From an uncultured Eudoraea sp. (GTDB lineage Bacteria; Bacteroidota; Bacteroidia; Flavobacteriales; Flavobacteriaceae), in assembly GCF_947260015.1 (NCBI RefSeq), contig NZ_CAMYOM010000003.1:1-64000 (forward strand): a stretch of 64,000 bases of DNA, written 5' to 3'. Position 1 is the first letter of the stretch; each line of letters starts with the position of its first letter. A program made the position numbers and the translations under genes. Under the pieces are notes generated by a model. It was not told the origin of the DNA. It did not search any database and was given only the letters and a program-made list of their open reading frames with translations. Shown here in pieces: positions 45,009-53,449 of this stretch.

Positions 45009-46253
45009 TTATTCGTCTTTTAAGGCCTCGATAGTATGAATACTTGCCGCCCGCCATGCAGGGAAAAATCCTGCAACTGCTCCTGCAAAAATCAGAACCA
45101 GAACAGTAGAAATAGCAACATTAAAATTAACCGAAGGGTTAAGGATGTAATCCACTTCTATATATGGCCCAACTATTTCCAAAAGCCCCATACTAAATAT
45201 AAGTCCTGCAAAGCCGGAAATGGCTGTTACAAAAATAGACTCATGCAAAATCATTCCTACAATCGACCAAGGTTTTGCTCCTAAGGCTTTACGGATTCCT
45301 ATTTCTCTTGTTCTTTCCTTCACAACAATCAGCATAATGTTACTTACGCCCACTACCCCGGCTATGATCGTACAGATCCCTACAAACCAGAAAAAGAATT
45401 TAATATTTCCTGTTAGACTATAATAGCGCTTCGCTTCTTCCAAGGCGCTCCATACATGTATTGCCCCGGTATCATCAGGTGCCACTGTATGAGCCTTCTG
45501 AAGGTGCGCCTGTAAATTTTCCTTAAAAGCTACAGCCTGAACCACCGCCTCGTCAAAGTTTTCCGTTACTGGCATAGTGTAGCTCATATTATTAATTCGG
45601 TCTCCACCGTTAAATACTTGCTGAGCGGCAGTTACAGGGATATATATTCGCTCTTCTTCCCGATCCTCTCTCTCTGAAAATATCCCGACGATTTTAAACA
45701 ATACGCCGGATATATTAATAAACTCACCCAGAGGGGTTTCTACATCATTAAATACGTCGTGTTTAATTTTATTTCCTATAATAGCGACCTTAGCTGTACT
45801 TACTACATCCTGATAGTTCAAAAAACGTCCCTCTGACATTTTTGCATTTTCAATAAACTGAAAATCGTAGGAAACTCCCTGTATACCATAAACCAGGGCC
45901 TCTTTTCCGTAATTAACCTGTACATTACGAACAAATACCCGAGGTGATTTGTATTCAACTTCATCTCCAAACAAGGCCAGGGAAGACTCATAATTTTCAT
46001 TTTTCAGTTGAATACTCCTACCCGGATTAAGTCCTTTAAACTCTTTAGATGTAACTCCGGGCCAAACCCATACACTGGTAGCCGCATCTTGCTCAAATTC
46101 ATTGGCAATGCCGTTTTGCATCCCCTGACCAAAACCCAATAAAATTACCAGTATAAAAATTCCAGAGGCCACAGACAGACCAGTAAGGAAGGTCCGTAAT
46201 TTGTTTTTACGGATCGTGTCAAAAATTTCCTGCCATCTTTCGAGATCGAACAT
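45009..46253 (-). CDS. MacB-type ABC permease A1, first gene of the exporter operon
   Basis: A 414-residue permease with first helix (about 20-45), periplasmic domain (about 46-285) and C-terminal helices holding VKERTREIGIRKALGAKPWSIV, ending ASIHTIEALKDE. It is the promoter-proximal gene of the operon A1-A2-adaptor-ATPase-B1-B2-adaptor-TolC. I could not find a consensus TTG-N19-TAnnTTTG promoter in the 104 bases upstream. It is paralogous to B1. In such pairs the two permeases form a heterodimer. Confidence 0.92.
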   Translation of the reverse strand: MFDLERWQEIFDTIRKNKLRTFLTGLSVASGIFILVILLGFGQGMQNGIANEFEQDAATSVWVWPGVTSKEFKGLNPGRSIQLKNENYESSLALFGDEVEYKSPRVFVRNVQVNYGKEALVYGIQGVSYDFQFIENAKMSEGRFLNYQDVVSTAKVAIIGNKIKHDVFNDVETPLGEFINISGVLFKIVGIFSEREDREEERIYIPVTAAQQVFNGGDRINNMSYTMPVTENFDEAVVQAVAFKENLQAHLQKAHTVAPDDTGAIHVWSALEEAKRYYSLTGNIKFFFWFVGICTIIAGVVGVSNIMLIVVKERTREIGIRKALGAKPWSIVGMILHESIFVTAISGFAGLIFSMGLLEIVGPYIEVDYILNPSVNFNVAISTVLVLIFAGAVAGFFPAWRAASIHTIEALKDE

Positions 46254-46357
46254 GGAGTTGGTTGATTAAAGTTTAAACTTCTAATAAATAAGACTACCAG
46301 AATACGGAATTGTTACAGTGAGAACCGTAAAATATTGTTAAAGTTGAACCTATAGTT

Positions 46358-46570
46358 TTATGATCTCATTTTCCTGTAAACAAAGTAAAAAATCACACCT
46401 AACAAAATGTAAGGAAGCGCCATTAAATAAACAATCCCATTATTAATACCTTCAGCCATAGAATTGTCTTCCTGACTTTCCAGAACCGCCCTGCACATTG
46501 CACATTGAGCTGTTGACAGCCATGGTAGCACAAAGATTAGAATTGCGAGTATAAGGTCTTTAATTTTCAA
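46358..46570 (-). CDS. Small CxxC membrane protein near cytochrome oxidase genes
   Basis: A 70-residue protein with TTG start (46570). A signal-like helix (5-21) is followed by CAMC (Cys23, Cys26), a short hydrophilic part, and a C-terminal helix (about 46-65) with positively charged end RKMRS. I recall similar small proteins beside SCO/DUF420 genes in Bacteroidota. The CxxC pair placed just outside the membrane could bind copper or haem-related partners, or be redox active; this is inference. It follows the DUF420 gene by 42 bases on the same strand. Confidence 0.65.
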   Translation of the reverse strand: MKIKDLILAILIFVLPWLSTAQCAMCRAVLESQEDNSMAEGINNGIVYLMALPYILLGVIFYFVYRKMRS

Positions 46571-46612
46571 TTTACTATTTTATTATATTAAGGTACTATT
46601 ATAATAAAACTT

Positions 46613-47152
46613 CTAATAATCATAATATGGTGAAATCATTAAATAAACAATGACTCCGGTAACGGCCACATATAACCAGATAGGGAATGTAATTCTAGCA
46701 AGTTGACGGTGGCGTTCAAAATCTTTTAAGTATGCCCGGGCATAAGTCTTAAGAACAAGGGGTATAATAACAATAGATAAAATTATATGCGAAATAAGAA
46801 TAAAATAATAAACATACTTAATTACACCCACGCCTCCATAAGATGTTGAATCTGCGGTCATATGATAAGCAATATACATGAGTAAGAATAGTATAGACAA
46901 GATAATACAAGCACTCATAATATTCTGATGCAAAACTCTATTACCGTTCTTAATAGCCCAAACGGCATAAATAAGTAAGACTGCTGTAAGTCCATTAATG
47001 GAGGCGTAAATAGGAGGCAGAAATTCTAAAGGTTCAGAATTTGGGATTTTAACACCAAATAAAACCGCTACCACCAAAGGAACCAAAATTGATATTATGG
47101 TAATTATCTTGTTAAACTTCCTCTCCTTTACCGTTTTGTTTAGTTTATTCAC
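46613..47152 (-). CDS. DUF420 membrane protein (cytochrome oxidase assembly)
   Basis: A 179-residue inner-membrane protein with five hydrophobic helices, including IITIISILVPLVVAVLFGV, PIYASINGLTAVLLIYAVWAI, HQNIMSACIILSILFLLMYIAYH, YYFILISHIILSIVIIPLVL and FPIWLYVAVTGVIVYLMI. The histidines in LHQN, YHMT and SHIIL are conserved DUF420 positions. The family (YozB/CtaM-like) supports maturation of haem-copper oxidases. It starts with GTG at 47152, overlapping the end of the SCO gene by 8 bases, which argues for translational coupling. Confidence 0.85.
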   Translation of the reverse strand: MNKLNKTVKERKFNKIITIISILVPLVVAVLFGVKIPNSEPLEFLPPIYASINGLTAVLLIYAVWAIKNGNRVLHQNIMSACIILSILFLLMYIAYHMTADSTSYGGVGVIKYVYYFILISHIILSIVIIPLVLKTYARAYLKDFERHRQLARITFPIWLYVAVTGVIVYLMISPYYDY

Positions 47153-47870
47153 TTAGAAGTTTTTTTATGTCTTCCTTTAAAATACTAATTTCTTGTTTTT
47201 CTCCCTCAGCATTTTCTCCCTGAGATTCGCTTATTGTTCCTCGGTAATAAATAATTGGGTTTCCAAAATCATCAGTTCTTGAGCGGAGATATCCATTTTT
47301 ATCTACTAGCGCAAATAAGCCGGAATGTTCAAATCCACCCGGGACTCCTGAATTTTCCGCAGCAAAAATATTAAAGCCAATATTTGCAAGGTCATATATT
47401 TCCTGACGGTCCCCGGTCATTAAGTGCCAATCCATATCATTTATACCATATTTTTCGGCATACTCTTTCAACACCCTTGGCGTATCGTATTCTGGATTAA
47501 TTGTAAAGGAGGCAACGCCAAAATCATCAAAATTCCTGAATTCTTCCTGAATTTCAACCAGATTCGAATTCATAACCGGACAAATTGTAGGACAAGTTGT
47601 GAAGAAAAACTCAACTACATATACTTTTCCCTCGTAGTCTTCTTGAGAAATTAACAGACTATCCTGATTTAGAAATGCAAAAGTTGGAACCTTTCTTTTC
47701 TCATTATTCAAATAGATAAAACCAAGTGCTTCATCGTTGCCGGCAAGATTCATACGATCATGTTGTGTAATTGTACCTGTCTTTATTCGCTCAATGATTT
47801 TGGGAATAAAAATGATCCCAAAAACCAGGATAACAAGTGATACCCAGACATAAGTGTATTTATTTCTCAT
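47145..47870 (-). CDS. SCO family copper chaperone
   Basis: A 241-residue membrane-anchored thioredoxin-fold protein (helix at about 7-25) that delivers copper to the CuA site of cytochrome c oxidase subunit II. The copper ligands are Cys93 and Cys97 in TTCPTICPVM and His182 in GGFEHSGLF. The C-terminal part includes LVDKNGYLRSRTDD. It is cotranscribed with the preceding SCO-like protein (4-base overlap) and the following DUF420 gene (8-base overlap). Confidence 0.93.
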   Translation of the reverse strand: MRNKYTYVWVSLVILVFGIIFIPKIIERIKTGTITQHDRMNLAGNDEALGFIYLNNEKRKVPTFAFLNQDSLLISQEDYEGKVYVVEFFFTTCPTICPVMNSNLVEIQEEFRNFDDFGVASFTINPEYDTPRVLKEYAEKYGINDMDWHLMTGDRQEIYDLANIGFNIFAAENSGVPGGFEHSGLFALVDKNGYLRSRTDDFGNPIIYYRGTISESQGENAEGEKQEISILKEDIKKLLSE

Positions 47871-48502
47871 TGATTAGATCTATCTGCATTGTTCTTCTTA
47901 AGGGCCATACGGTACTCCGCTAAAATGATTTTGACGTCATCCTCCATTTTATTATTAAGCTCCGCAACAGAGGTGGCCTTAAAGCCGTACTTTGTAACCT
48001 CCTCTTCATCGTCTGTTCTGCCCCTGAGATTTTTCTTCTTGTCAATAATAAAAACATAATCGGTGCCTAAGTTTTCATCAAGACTAAGATTTGTCATTAA
48101 TGAATTGAAAACAGACTTAATTTCTTCATCTTCAAGAAATATAAATTTCCAGTTCTTAATATCAACCAAATTACCTAGTTCTGCCTTTAATTCATCAATT
48201 TTGTCCTCAGTTCCGATAGGCATAATCATAAGCATTTGGTAGTCATTAAACTCATAGAATGGCTTGTAAATTTTTTGATTCAGATTAAATGCATTGCCTT
48301 TTTTAAGTTCAACATTATTTCCCAAAAAACCCAAAACAGTAATCTTATCCTTGAAGGTAATTTTATCTATATTTTCAGGAATATCTAAAACCCCCTCGGT
48401 TAGAATAGGGAGTTTCCCAAAATTGTTTACCCCTGATGCAAAAAACAAATAGGCAACCAATGGCAAGATAAAAAGTACCACTAAGACGAATGTCTTTTTC
48501 AT
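47867..48502 (-). CDS. SCO-like thioredoxin-fold protein without copper cysteines
   Basis: A 211-residue protein with a membrane anchor (about 4-22). It has no CxxxC and almost no cysteine, yet it shares with the SCO protein next to it the opening segment ITVLGFLGN (strand followed by loop) and the closing YVFIIDKKKNLRGRTDDEEE, parallel to FALVDKNGYLRSRTDD of SCO. I read it as a degenerate SCO/thioredoxin-fold paralogue that keeps the fold but not the copper site. Homologues next to SCO genes are known in flavobacteria but unnamed as far as I recall. It overlaps the SCO gene by 4 bases. Confidence 0.7.
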   Translation of the reverse strand: MKKTFVLVVLFILPLVAYLFFASGVNNFGKLPILTEGVLDIPENIDKITFKDKITVLGFLGNNVELKKGNAFNLNQKIYKPFYEFNDYQMLMIMPIGTEDKIDELKAELGNLVDIKNWKFIFLEDEEIKSVFNSLMTNLSLDENLGTDYVFIIDKKKNLRGRTDDEEEVTKYGFKATSVAELNNKMEDDVKIILAEYRMALKKNNADRSNQ

Positions 48503-48525
48503 TGGTCATTATTTAGACATTACAA

Positions 48526-48556
48526 AAATAAAAAAGACGGCTGTTATACCGTCTTT
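48526..48556 (-). terminator. Rho-independent terminator of the cytochrome oxidase operon
   Basis: On the minus strand AAAGACGG, an 8-base loop and CCGTCTTT are followed by a T-rich tract. It lies 20 bases after the subunit IV stop and separates the ctaB-coxIII-coxIII-coxIV unit from the SCO unit. A TATTTTTG box (48530-48523) at its end may start the next transcript. Confidence 0.8.
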
Positions 48557-48575
48557 AAGCTCTGTTAATTCCTTG

Positions 48576-48959
48576 TTAGAAATCCCATCTTACGTATCCA
48601 TCTTTAAAGACATTGTAAATATAGTCTGCTTCGAACAAGAGTATAAAAATAAGATAGGCTACCAAAAAAATTGGTGTCCACACGATAGCCCTTCGCAAGG
48701 AACTTTTCTCATCACGCAAATGCATAAAATCCCAGGCAATATAGTAAGCCTTAACCAGGGTTAGGATTATAAAAATCCAATTTAGAATTTTCATCCCTAA
48801 AAAAGTATTGGCCACCAGAATATGTGGTTTCGAAATCCCCAGTGCTACTTCTATTCCGGTAACTATGGTCAGAAAGACCAATACTCCCCAAATCTTTTGA
48901 GTGTTGGATTTAAATTTTATTAGTCCTCTAAAAATCTCCAGCTTGTGCGCGTGTGCCAT
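48576..48959 (-). CDS. Cytochrome c oxidase subunit IV-type protein
   Basis: A 127-residue inner-membrane protein of the caa3/bo3 subunit IV (CyoD/CtaF-like) family. Three hydrophobic helices are visible: VLVFLTIVTGIEVALGI, MKILNWIFIILTLVKAYYIAWDFMHL and AIVWTPIFLVAYLIFILLFEADYIYN. The motif KAYYIAWDFMHLRDE is characteristic of this small subunit. It is the last gene of the operon, before the terminator. Confidence 0.88.
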   Translation of the reverse strand: MAHAHKLEIFRGLIKFKSNTQKIWGVLVFLTIVTGIEVALGISKPHILVANTFLGMKILNWIFIILTLVKAYYIAWDFMHLRDEKSSLRRAIVWTPIFLVAYLIFILLFEADYIYNVFKDGYVRWDF

Positions 48960-49016
48960 TTTAAATTATGTTATATTATTTATGATATTCTTTTATTACT
49001 TCTTTATTTGTTTTTA

Positions 49017-49991
49017 TTAAACCAGATAGAAAAAGGTGAAAACAAATACCCAAACCAAATCTACAAAATGCCAATAAAGCCCTACTTTTTCAACCATTTC
49101 ATAATGACCTCTTCTCTCATAGGTGCCCAGGATAATATTAAAGAAAATTATGATATTGATAACTACACCTGAAAATACATGGAATCCGTGAAAGCCTGTA
49201 ATAAAGAAAAAGAAATCAGCAAAAAGTCGACTACCATATTCGTTCCTAATTAAATTAGCTCCCTCAACTACTAATTCTGCATCTTTGATCTTATTTAACG
49301 ATTCTTCTCTTGTCAAGAGTGTTTTTTCTCCTTCTGAATCTATAGTTTCCGTTCTGATCAGGATATTTGGATTTGATTTTAATCCTTCCATAACTTCATT
49401 AACGGAATAAGAGGGAAGCGCTTCACCCTGGTAAAACCATATTCCATTTTTCATTTCGTGATCAACACGTTCAGATGGCAATGTTTTGGCAAAATCTGAT
49501 AGTGCAGCCCTTTCACCGGAGTCTGCCTTTACAAATTGCAAAATTCTTCCACCTCTTGTTTCTATCGCACCATAATCGCCTTTTATGAATGTAGCCCATT
49601 CCCATGCCTGCGAGCCCACAAAGATGGCCCCTCCGATAATGGTAAGGAACATATAGATAATGGCCTTATTCTTCATCATCTTGTGGCCAGCATCAACTGC
49701 AAGTACCATTGTTACTGATGACATAATTAATATAAATGTCATAAATGCAACATAATACATTGGGTAATTTCCATGAAAAAATGGAACATGAGTAAATACC
49801 TCGTCGGCTATTGGCCAAGTTTCTATAAACTTAAATCTAGAAAAACCATAAGAGGCTAAAAATCCCGAAAACGTCAAAGCATCGGAAACTATAAAGAACC
49901 ACATCATTAGTTTTCCATAACTTGCTCCTAAAGGTCGGTTCCCACCCCCCCAAACGCTTTCTTCTGTACTCGTTGCTACCGTTGAATCCAT
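49017..49991 (-). CDS. Cytochrome c oxidase subunit III with large periplasmic insert
   Basis: A 324-residue subunit III of a haem-copper oxidase. The ATG at 49991 is preferred over a TTG two codons upstream. Five to seven helices include MMWFFIVSDALTFSGFLASYG, YYVAFMTFILIMSSVTMVLA and the C-terminal FFFFITGFHGFHVFSGV and YWHFVDLVWVFVFTFFYLV. Between helices lies a hydrophilic insert of about 95 residues (from QAWEWATF to RNEYGSRL) not present in ordinary subunit III; I recall that other flavobacteria have it. The two His-Phe motifs in the C-terminal helices are conserved. It follows the shorter subunit III gene by 99 bases. Confidence 0.9.
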   Translation of the reverse strand: MDSTVATSTEESVWGGGNRPLGASYGKLMMWFFIVSDALTFSGFLASYGFSRFKFIETWPIADEVFTHVPFFHGNYPMYYVAFMTFILIMSSVTMVLAVDAGHKMMKNKAIIYMFLTIIGGAIFVGSQAWEWATFIKGDYGAIETRGGRILQFVKADSGERAALSDFAKTLPSERVDHEMKNGIWFYQGEALPSYSVNEVMEGLKSNPNILIRTETIDSEGEKTLLTREESLNKIKDAELVVEGANLIRNEYGSRLFADFFFFITGFHGFHVFSGVVINIIIFFNIILGTYERRGHYEMVEKVGLYWHFVDLVWVFVFTFFYLV

Positions 49992-50090
49992 AAACAAATA
50001 TATCGTGTTATAAGAATAAAGGCAAATTTACATTTTTTTCAACACTAGAAAAGCCCAATTAGGATACAAATCTAGTTTTGTATTCATTTA

Positions 50091-50672
50091 TTATCTAAAG
50101 AAATAAAAAAACAGTATAAGATAGACCCATAACAGGTCTAAAAAATGCCAAAAAGTTGCCCCTAGTTCAACTCCCAACATGTTAGTATCGGAGTATTTAT
50201 TCTTAATGTTATTGTACAATACTACTAAAAGTGAAATAAGTCCTGCAATGACATGAACAATGTGAACAGCCGCAATTAAAAAAATGTAGGACATTGTAAT
50301 ATTGCTGGCAGGACCGGTAAAATAGTAACCCTGGTTAATCAGTTGTGAAAATCCTGAGAACTGAATAAAAATAAATGCAATGCCGAGCAGCAGTGTAAGC
50401 AGCAACCATTTGGTGCCCAGGCTGCTCTTATTTGCTTTAATCGCTTTACTTGCCAGGATGTAAGTAACACTGCTAAGTATAATAATTACAGTACTATATA
50501 AAAAAGCCGATGGGAGTTCAAAGCCTTTAAGCCAATCTGGACGGGAACTACTAACGATATATGCGCTGGTCCATCCTGCAAATCCCATTAGCAGACTCAC
50601 TATTCCAAACCACAGCATCATTTTCTTTGCCCTGGCATTCTTTTCTTTCCTTGTCCCTTGTGTAAGATCCAT
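50091..50672 (-). CDS. Cytochrome c oxidase subunit III (short form)
   Basis: A 193-residue inner-membrane protein with five helices: MMLWFGIVSLLMGFAGWTSAYIV, SAFLYSTVIIILSSVTYILA, WLLLTLLLGIAFIFIQF, MSYIFLIAAVHIVHVIAGLISLLVV and FWHFLDLLWVYLILFFYF. The HIVHVIAG and WHFLDLLW motifs mark subunit III. Having two subunit III genes in a row is normal for flavobacterial cytochrome oxidase clusters. It lies 5 bases downstream of ctaB. Subunits I and II are not in the window. Confidence 0.9.
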   Translation of the reverse strand: MDLTQGTRKEKNARAKKMMLWFGIVSLLMGFAGWTSAYIVSSSRPDWLKGFELPSAFLYSTVIIILSSVTYILASKAIKANKSSLGTKWLLLTLLLGIAFIFIQFSGFSQLINQGYYFTGPASNITMSYIFLIAAVHIVHVIAGLISLLVVLYNNIKNKYSDTNMLGVELGATFWHFLDLLWVYLILFFYFFR

Positions 50673-50677
50673 ATGAA

Positions 50678-51577
50678 TTATAAAAATTTATCAATAACAT
50701 AAACCAACTGCATAAGAGTAATATAGCTTACACTTACTAACATAAGTTTCCTGGCCGATTTATTATCTCTTTTTTCAAATAATCTAAAGCCAAAAACCAA
50801 CATTACTAATCCCATTATAAGGATTATTATGGCAGCCGGAATAGATAAATGTAATCTCCCTGTTATTCCAAAAACCGGAATTACGGAAATAATTATCATC
50901 CAAATTGTATACATTATTATCTGAATTGCGGTACCCTTATCCTTTTTCCCGGTAGGTAACAATTTAAACCCTCCCTTTTTATAATCTTCATCCAGCATCC
51001 AGGCTAACGCCCAAAAGTGAGGAAATTGCCAGAAAAATTGGATCATGAAAAGTGTTCCCGGTTCTATTCCGAAGTTATCAGTAGCAGCAACCCAGCCGAG
51101 CATAAATGGAATTGCTCCAGGAATTGCACCAATAAAAACCGATAAAGGTGTTTTTGTTTTTAAAGGAGTATAAACACTAGTATAAATGAATATTGATATG
51201 GCCCCAAACATAGCCGTTTTGGGGTTGAGTATATATAGGCTAACCACCCCAAAAATTGTCATCAGTATGGCCAGGATCATGGCTTTATTGCTAGACATCC
51301 TACCTGCCGGAATAGGCCTGTTCCTTGTCCTATTCATCAGAGCATCGAGGTCTTTTTCAATAACCTGATTAAAAGCATTTGACGCACCTACCATGCAGTA
51401 ACCTCCAAATGCCAACAAAAGAAGTGATAAAGGGTTAACCTCATAGGCCCCTAAAAGATAGCCGGCCAAAGATGAAAAGACAACGCTAAGTGCGAGTCTC
51501 GATTTGGTAATCTCCTTAAAATCAGCAAAAGTCAATAAGCTTTTTGTATTGTTTGCCGTTCCTACAGCCGTCTTCAT
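50678..51577 (-). CDS. ctaB: Protoheme IX farnesyltransferase
   Basis: A 299-residue UbiA-family prenyltransferase that converts haem B to haem O in the inner membrane, for cytochrome oxidase. The Asp-rich site NAFNQVIEKDLDALMNRTRNRPIPAG (about 65-90) gives the NxxxDxxxD motif, and a second loop carries DEDYKKGGFKLLP. Eight or nine helices are visible. It heads the oxidase operon, with a consensus promoter 55 bases upstream. Confidence 0.95.
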   Translation of the reverse strand: MKTAVGTANNTKSLLTFADFKEITKSRLALSVVFSSLAGYLLGAYEVNPLSLLLLAFGGYCMVGASNAFNQVIEKDLDALMNRTRNRPIPAGRMSSNKAMILAILMTIFGVVSLYILNPKTAMFGAISIFIYTSVYTPLKTKTPLSVFIGAIPGAIPFMLGWVAATDNFGIEPGTLFMIQFFWQFPHFWALAWMLDEDYKKGGFKLLPTGKKDKGTAIQIIMYTIWMIIISVIPVFGITGRLHLSIPAAIIILIMGLVMLVFGFRLFEKRDNKSARKLMLVSVSYITLMQLVYVIDKFL

Positions 51578-51631
51578 TTGAAATCGTTAATGTATAGAAA
51601 GCGAAGTAAAATGTTCGCTTTTATGAGGTGG

Positions 51632-51662
51632 CAAAGATAAGACCCATTACATATCCCTGCAA
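51632..51662 (-). promoter_or_regulatory. Consensus Bacteroidota promoter of the ctaB operon
   Basis: TTG (51662-51660) and TATCTTTG (51639-51632) on the minus strand with a 20-base spacer match TTG-N20-TAnnTTTG exactly. The expected transcript start is about 50 bases before the ctaB ATG. Confidence 0.75.
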
Positions 51663-51718
51663 CGAATTATGTTTGTTTATATTATCTTTAAAGCCCTCGC
51701 TAATAAATATATAAATCT

Positions 51719-52627
51719 ATGGCTTTTTATAAAACTAAAGTTAAGCTTCTGATCTTCATTTCAACATTTTGTATTTCTTTGTTATCTGCACAAGACCAGG
51801 AAGTGGTTATTAGCATCGAGAGACTTTCAGACAACGTTTATATGCTTATAGGGCAAGGCGGTAACATAGGTATCTACATAGGCCAGAAAAATGTCATTAT
51901 GATTGATGACCAATTTGATCGTTTGAGTAATAAAATAAAGGCTGCAATTGAATCACTTACTGATAAGCCCATTACATTTCTATTTAATACACATATGCAC
52001 GGTGACCATACCGGAGGTAATGCAAGTTTTAACACAGACCTTACCACTCTGGTAGCGCATAATAATGTACGAAAACGAGTTATGGCAGGTCAGCAAAAAA
52101 AATTAGAGGATAAAAAGATTACCAAAGAGTATTATGATAAAATGCTGCCGGAAGTTACCTTTTCGGAGGATATAACCTTTTATGACCAAGATGAAACTAT
52201 CATGGCATTTCATGTTCACAATGCCCACACAGATGGCGATGCCATAGTCTATTTTGTTAATAATGATGTTATACATATGGGAGATACTTATTTTGCCGGG
52301 AGGTATCCCTATATTGATCTGAATAGTGGTGGTAGTTTACAGGGTTATATTGATGCTCATAAAAAAGTACTAATGATAATAGGTAATGAGACAAAAATAA
52401 TTCCGGGTCATGGAAGGCATTCCACAAAAAAAGAGCTGGAAATTTATGTTGCTATGTTAGAAGATATAAAGACAAGTATTCTGGCTGCTATTGAGGCAGG
52501 AAAAAGCCTTGAAGAAATAAAATCCGACACCAGCATCAGTGTGGCCTATGATAGCACTCATGGCAATGGCTATATTAAGCCAGAAGTCATGCGGGAGACC
52601 TTTTATAAGAGTTTAAAGAGCCAATAA
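51719..52627 (+). CDS. Secreted metallo-beta-lactamase fold hydrolase
   Basis: A 302-residue protein with a signal peptide (to LLSAQ, about 25) and a metallo-beta-lactamase fold. The binuclear metal motif THMHGDHTGG places ligands at His92, His94, Asp96 and His97; further ligands lie in HNAHTDGDA and IIPGHGRHS. It may hydrolyse a lactone, thioester or beta-lactam; the sequence does not tell, and beta-lactamase activity should not be assumed. It is monocistronic, with a TATCTTTA box about 30 bases upstream, and ends in a bidirectional terminator shared with tonB. Confidence 0.85.
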   Translation: MAFYKTKVKLLIFISTFCISLLSAQDQEVVISIERLSDNVYMLIGQGGNIGIYIGQKNVIMIDDQFDRLSNKIKAAIESLTDKPITFLFNTHMHGDHTGGNASFNTDLTTLVAHNNVRKRVMAGQQKKLEDKKITKEYYDKMLPEVTFSEDITFYDQDETIMAFHVHNAHTDGDAIVYFVNNDVIHMGDTYFAGRYPYIDLNSGGSLQGYIDAHKKVLMIIGNETKIIPGHGRHSTKKELEIYVAMLEDIKTSILAAIEAGKSLEEIKSDTSISVAYDSTHGNGYIKPEVMRETFYKSLKSQ

Positions 52628-52634
52628 TTTAGAG

Positions 52635-52670
52635 CAAAAAAAACCCTGCCATTAACTGGTCAGGGTTTAA
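52635..52670. terminator. Bidirectional terminator between hydrolase and tonB genes
   Basis: AAACCCTG-CCA...TGG-T-CAGGGTTT forms a long hairpin. The T-run on the minus strand (eight T residues) makes it a good terminator for tonB; the plus side has a weaker tail. Confidence 0.82.
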
Positions 52671-52691
52671 ATATATCTCTGGTTTTTGAGC

Positions 52692-53396
52692 TTATTGTAA
52701 TTTAAAGGTAATTGGAATACTAAAAGGTACCCTAACCGCTCTTCCCCTCTGCTTACCAGGCGTCATTTTGGGAAGTTTTTCAATAATTCGGAGTGCTTCT
52801 GCTTCAAGGTTCTTATCCGGACCTCTGTATCTGATATTTCCTATACTTCCATCTTTTTGAATTGTAAACATAACATTTACTCTACCCTGAATACCCATTT
52901 CCTGAGCTATTTCCGGATAACGGAAGTTTTTGCGAATATGTTTTTGCATCATTTCATTAAAACATGCTCTTTTATCGCTGGCTCCCTCACAACCTGGAAA
53001 TATTGGCACATCTTCAATTACGGCAAAAGGAACATCCACGTCTTCCTCCATTTCATCAACATCAACATCCTCAACTTCTATAACCTCTTCTTCCTGGCTC
53101 GTCTCTGTTGATTCAATAACAGTTTCTTCTACTTCTTCCTCATCTTCTACAACTTCAATTACTTCAGGAGCAGATGGTGGCGGAGGTGGCGGAGGTGTTT
53201 TGATCTGTTCCGTCATGGGAACTTCCTCATCTATAGTATCCTCAACATTCAAAGAAATGTCATATTCACTAGTTTTATCGTAAGTTTTCCACTCAAATGC
53301 ACCCCATACAATTAACATAACAACTGCCAATCCTAAAACAAAATAGAGTCCGCTATTTTTTCTTAAATCGGCTTTTGGATTCTTTTTTAGTTCCAT
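52692..53396 (-). CDS. TonB-family energy transducer
   Basis: A 234-residue protein with a single N-terminal helix (about 17-35), a proline run (TPPPPPPPSAPE, about 67-78), a long acidic Glu/Asp/Val linker (80-125), and a C-terminal TonB domain (about 150-234) with YPEIAQEMGIQGRVNVMFTI and VPFSIPITFKL. It transmits proton-motive force from ExbBD to outer-membrane TonB-dependent receptors. The linker PIFPGCEGASDKRACFNEMMQKHI just before the domain is typical of Bacteroidota TonB proteins. ExbBD are not in the window. Confidence 0.92.
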   Translation of the reverse strand: MELKKNPKADLRKNSGLYFVLGLAVVMLIVWGAFEWKTYDKTSEYDISLNVEDTIDEEVPMTEQIKTPPPPPPPSAPEVIEVVEDEEEVEETVIESTETSQEEEVIEVEDVDVDEMEEDVDVPFAVIEDVPIFPGCEGASDKRACFNEMMQKHIRKNFRYPEIAQEMGIQGRVNVMFTIQKDGSIGNIRYRGPDKNLEAEALRIIEKLPKMTPGKQRGRAVRVPFSIPITFKLQ

Positions 53397-53449
53397 CTTC
53401 TAAAATTTTAATATTCGCTAATTTAACTATTAATTTGATTAAAAAGCAA

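Noticed and set aside
51719-52627. True beta-lactamase (antibiotic resistance)
   Set aside because: Only the general metallo-beta-lactamase fold motif is visible; the fold covers many unrelated hydrolases.
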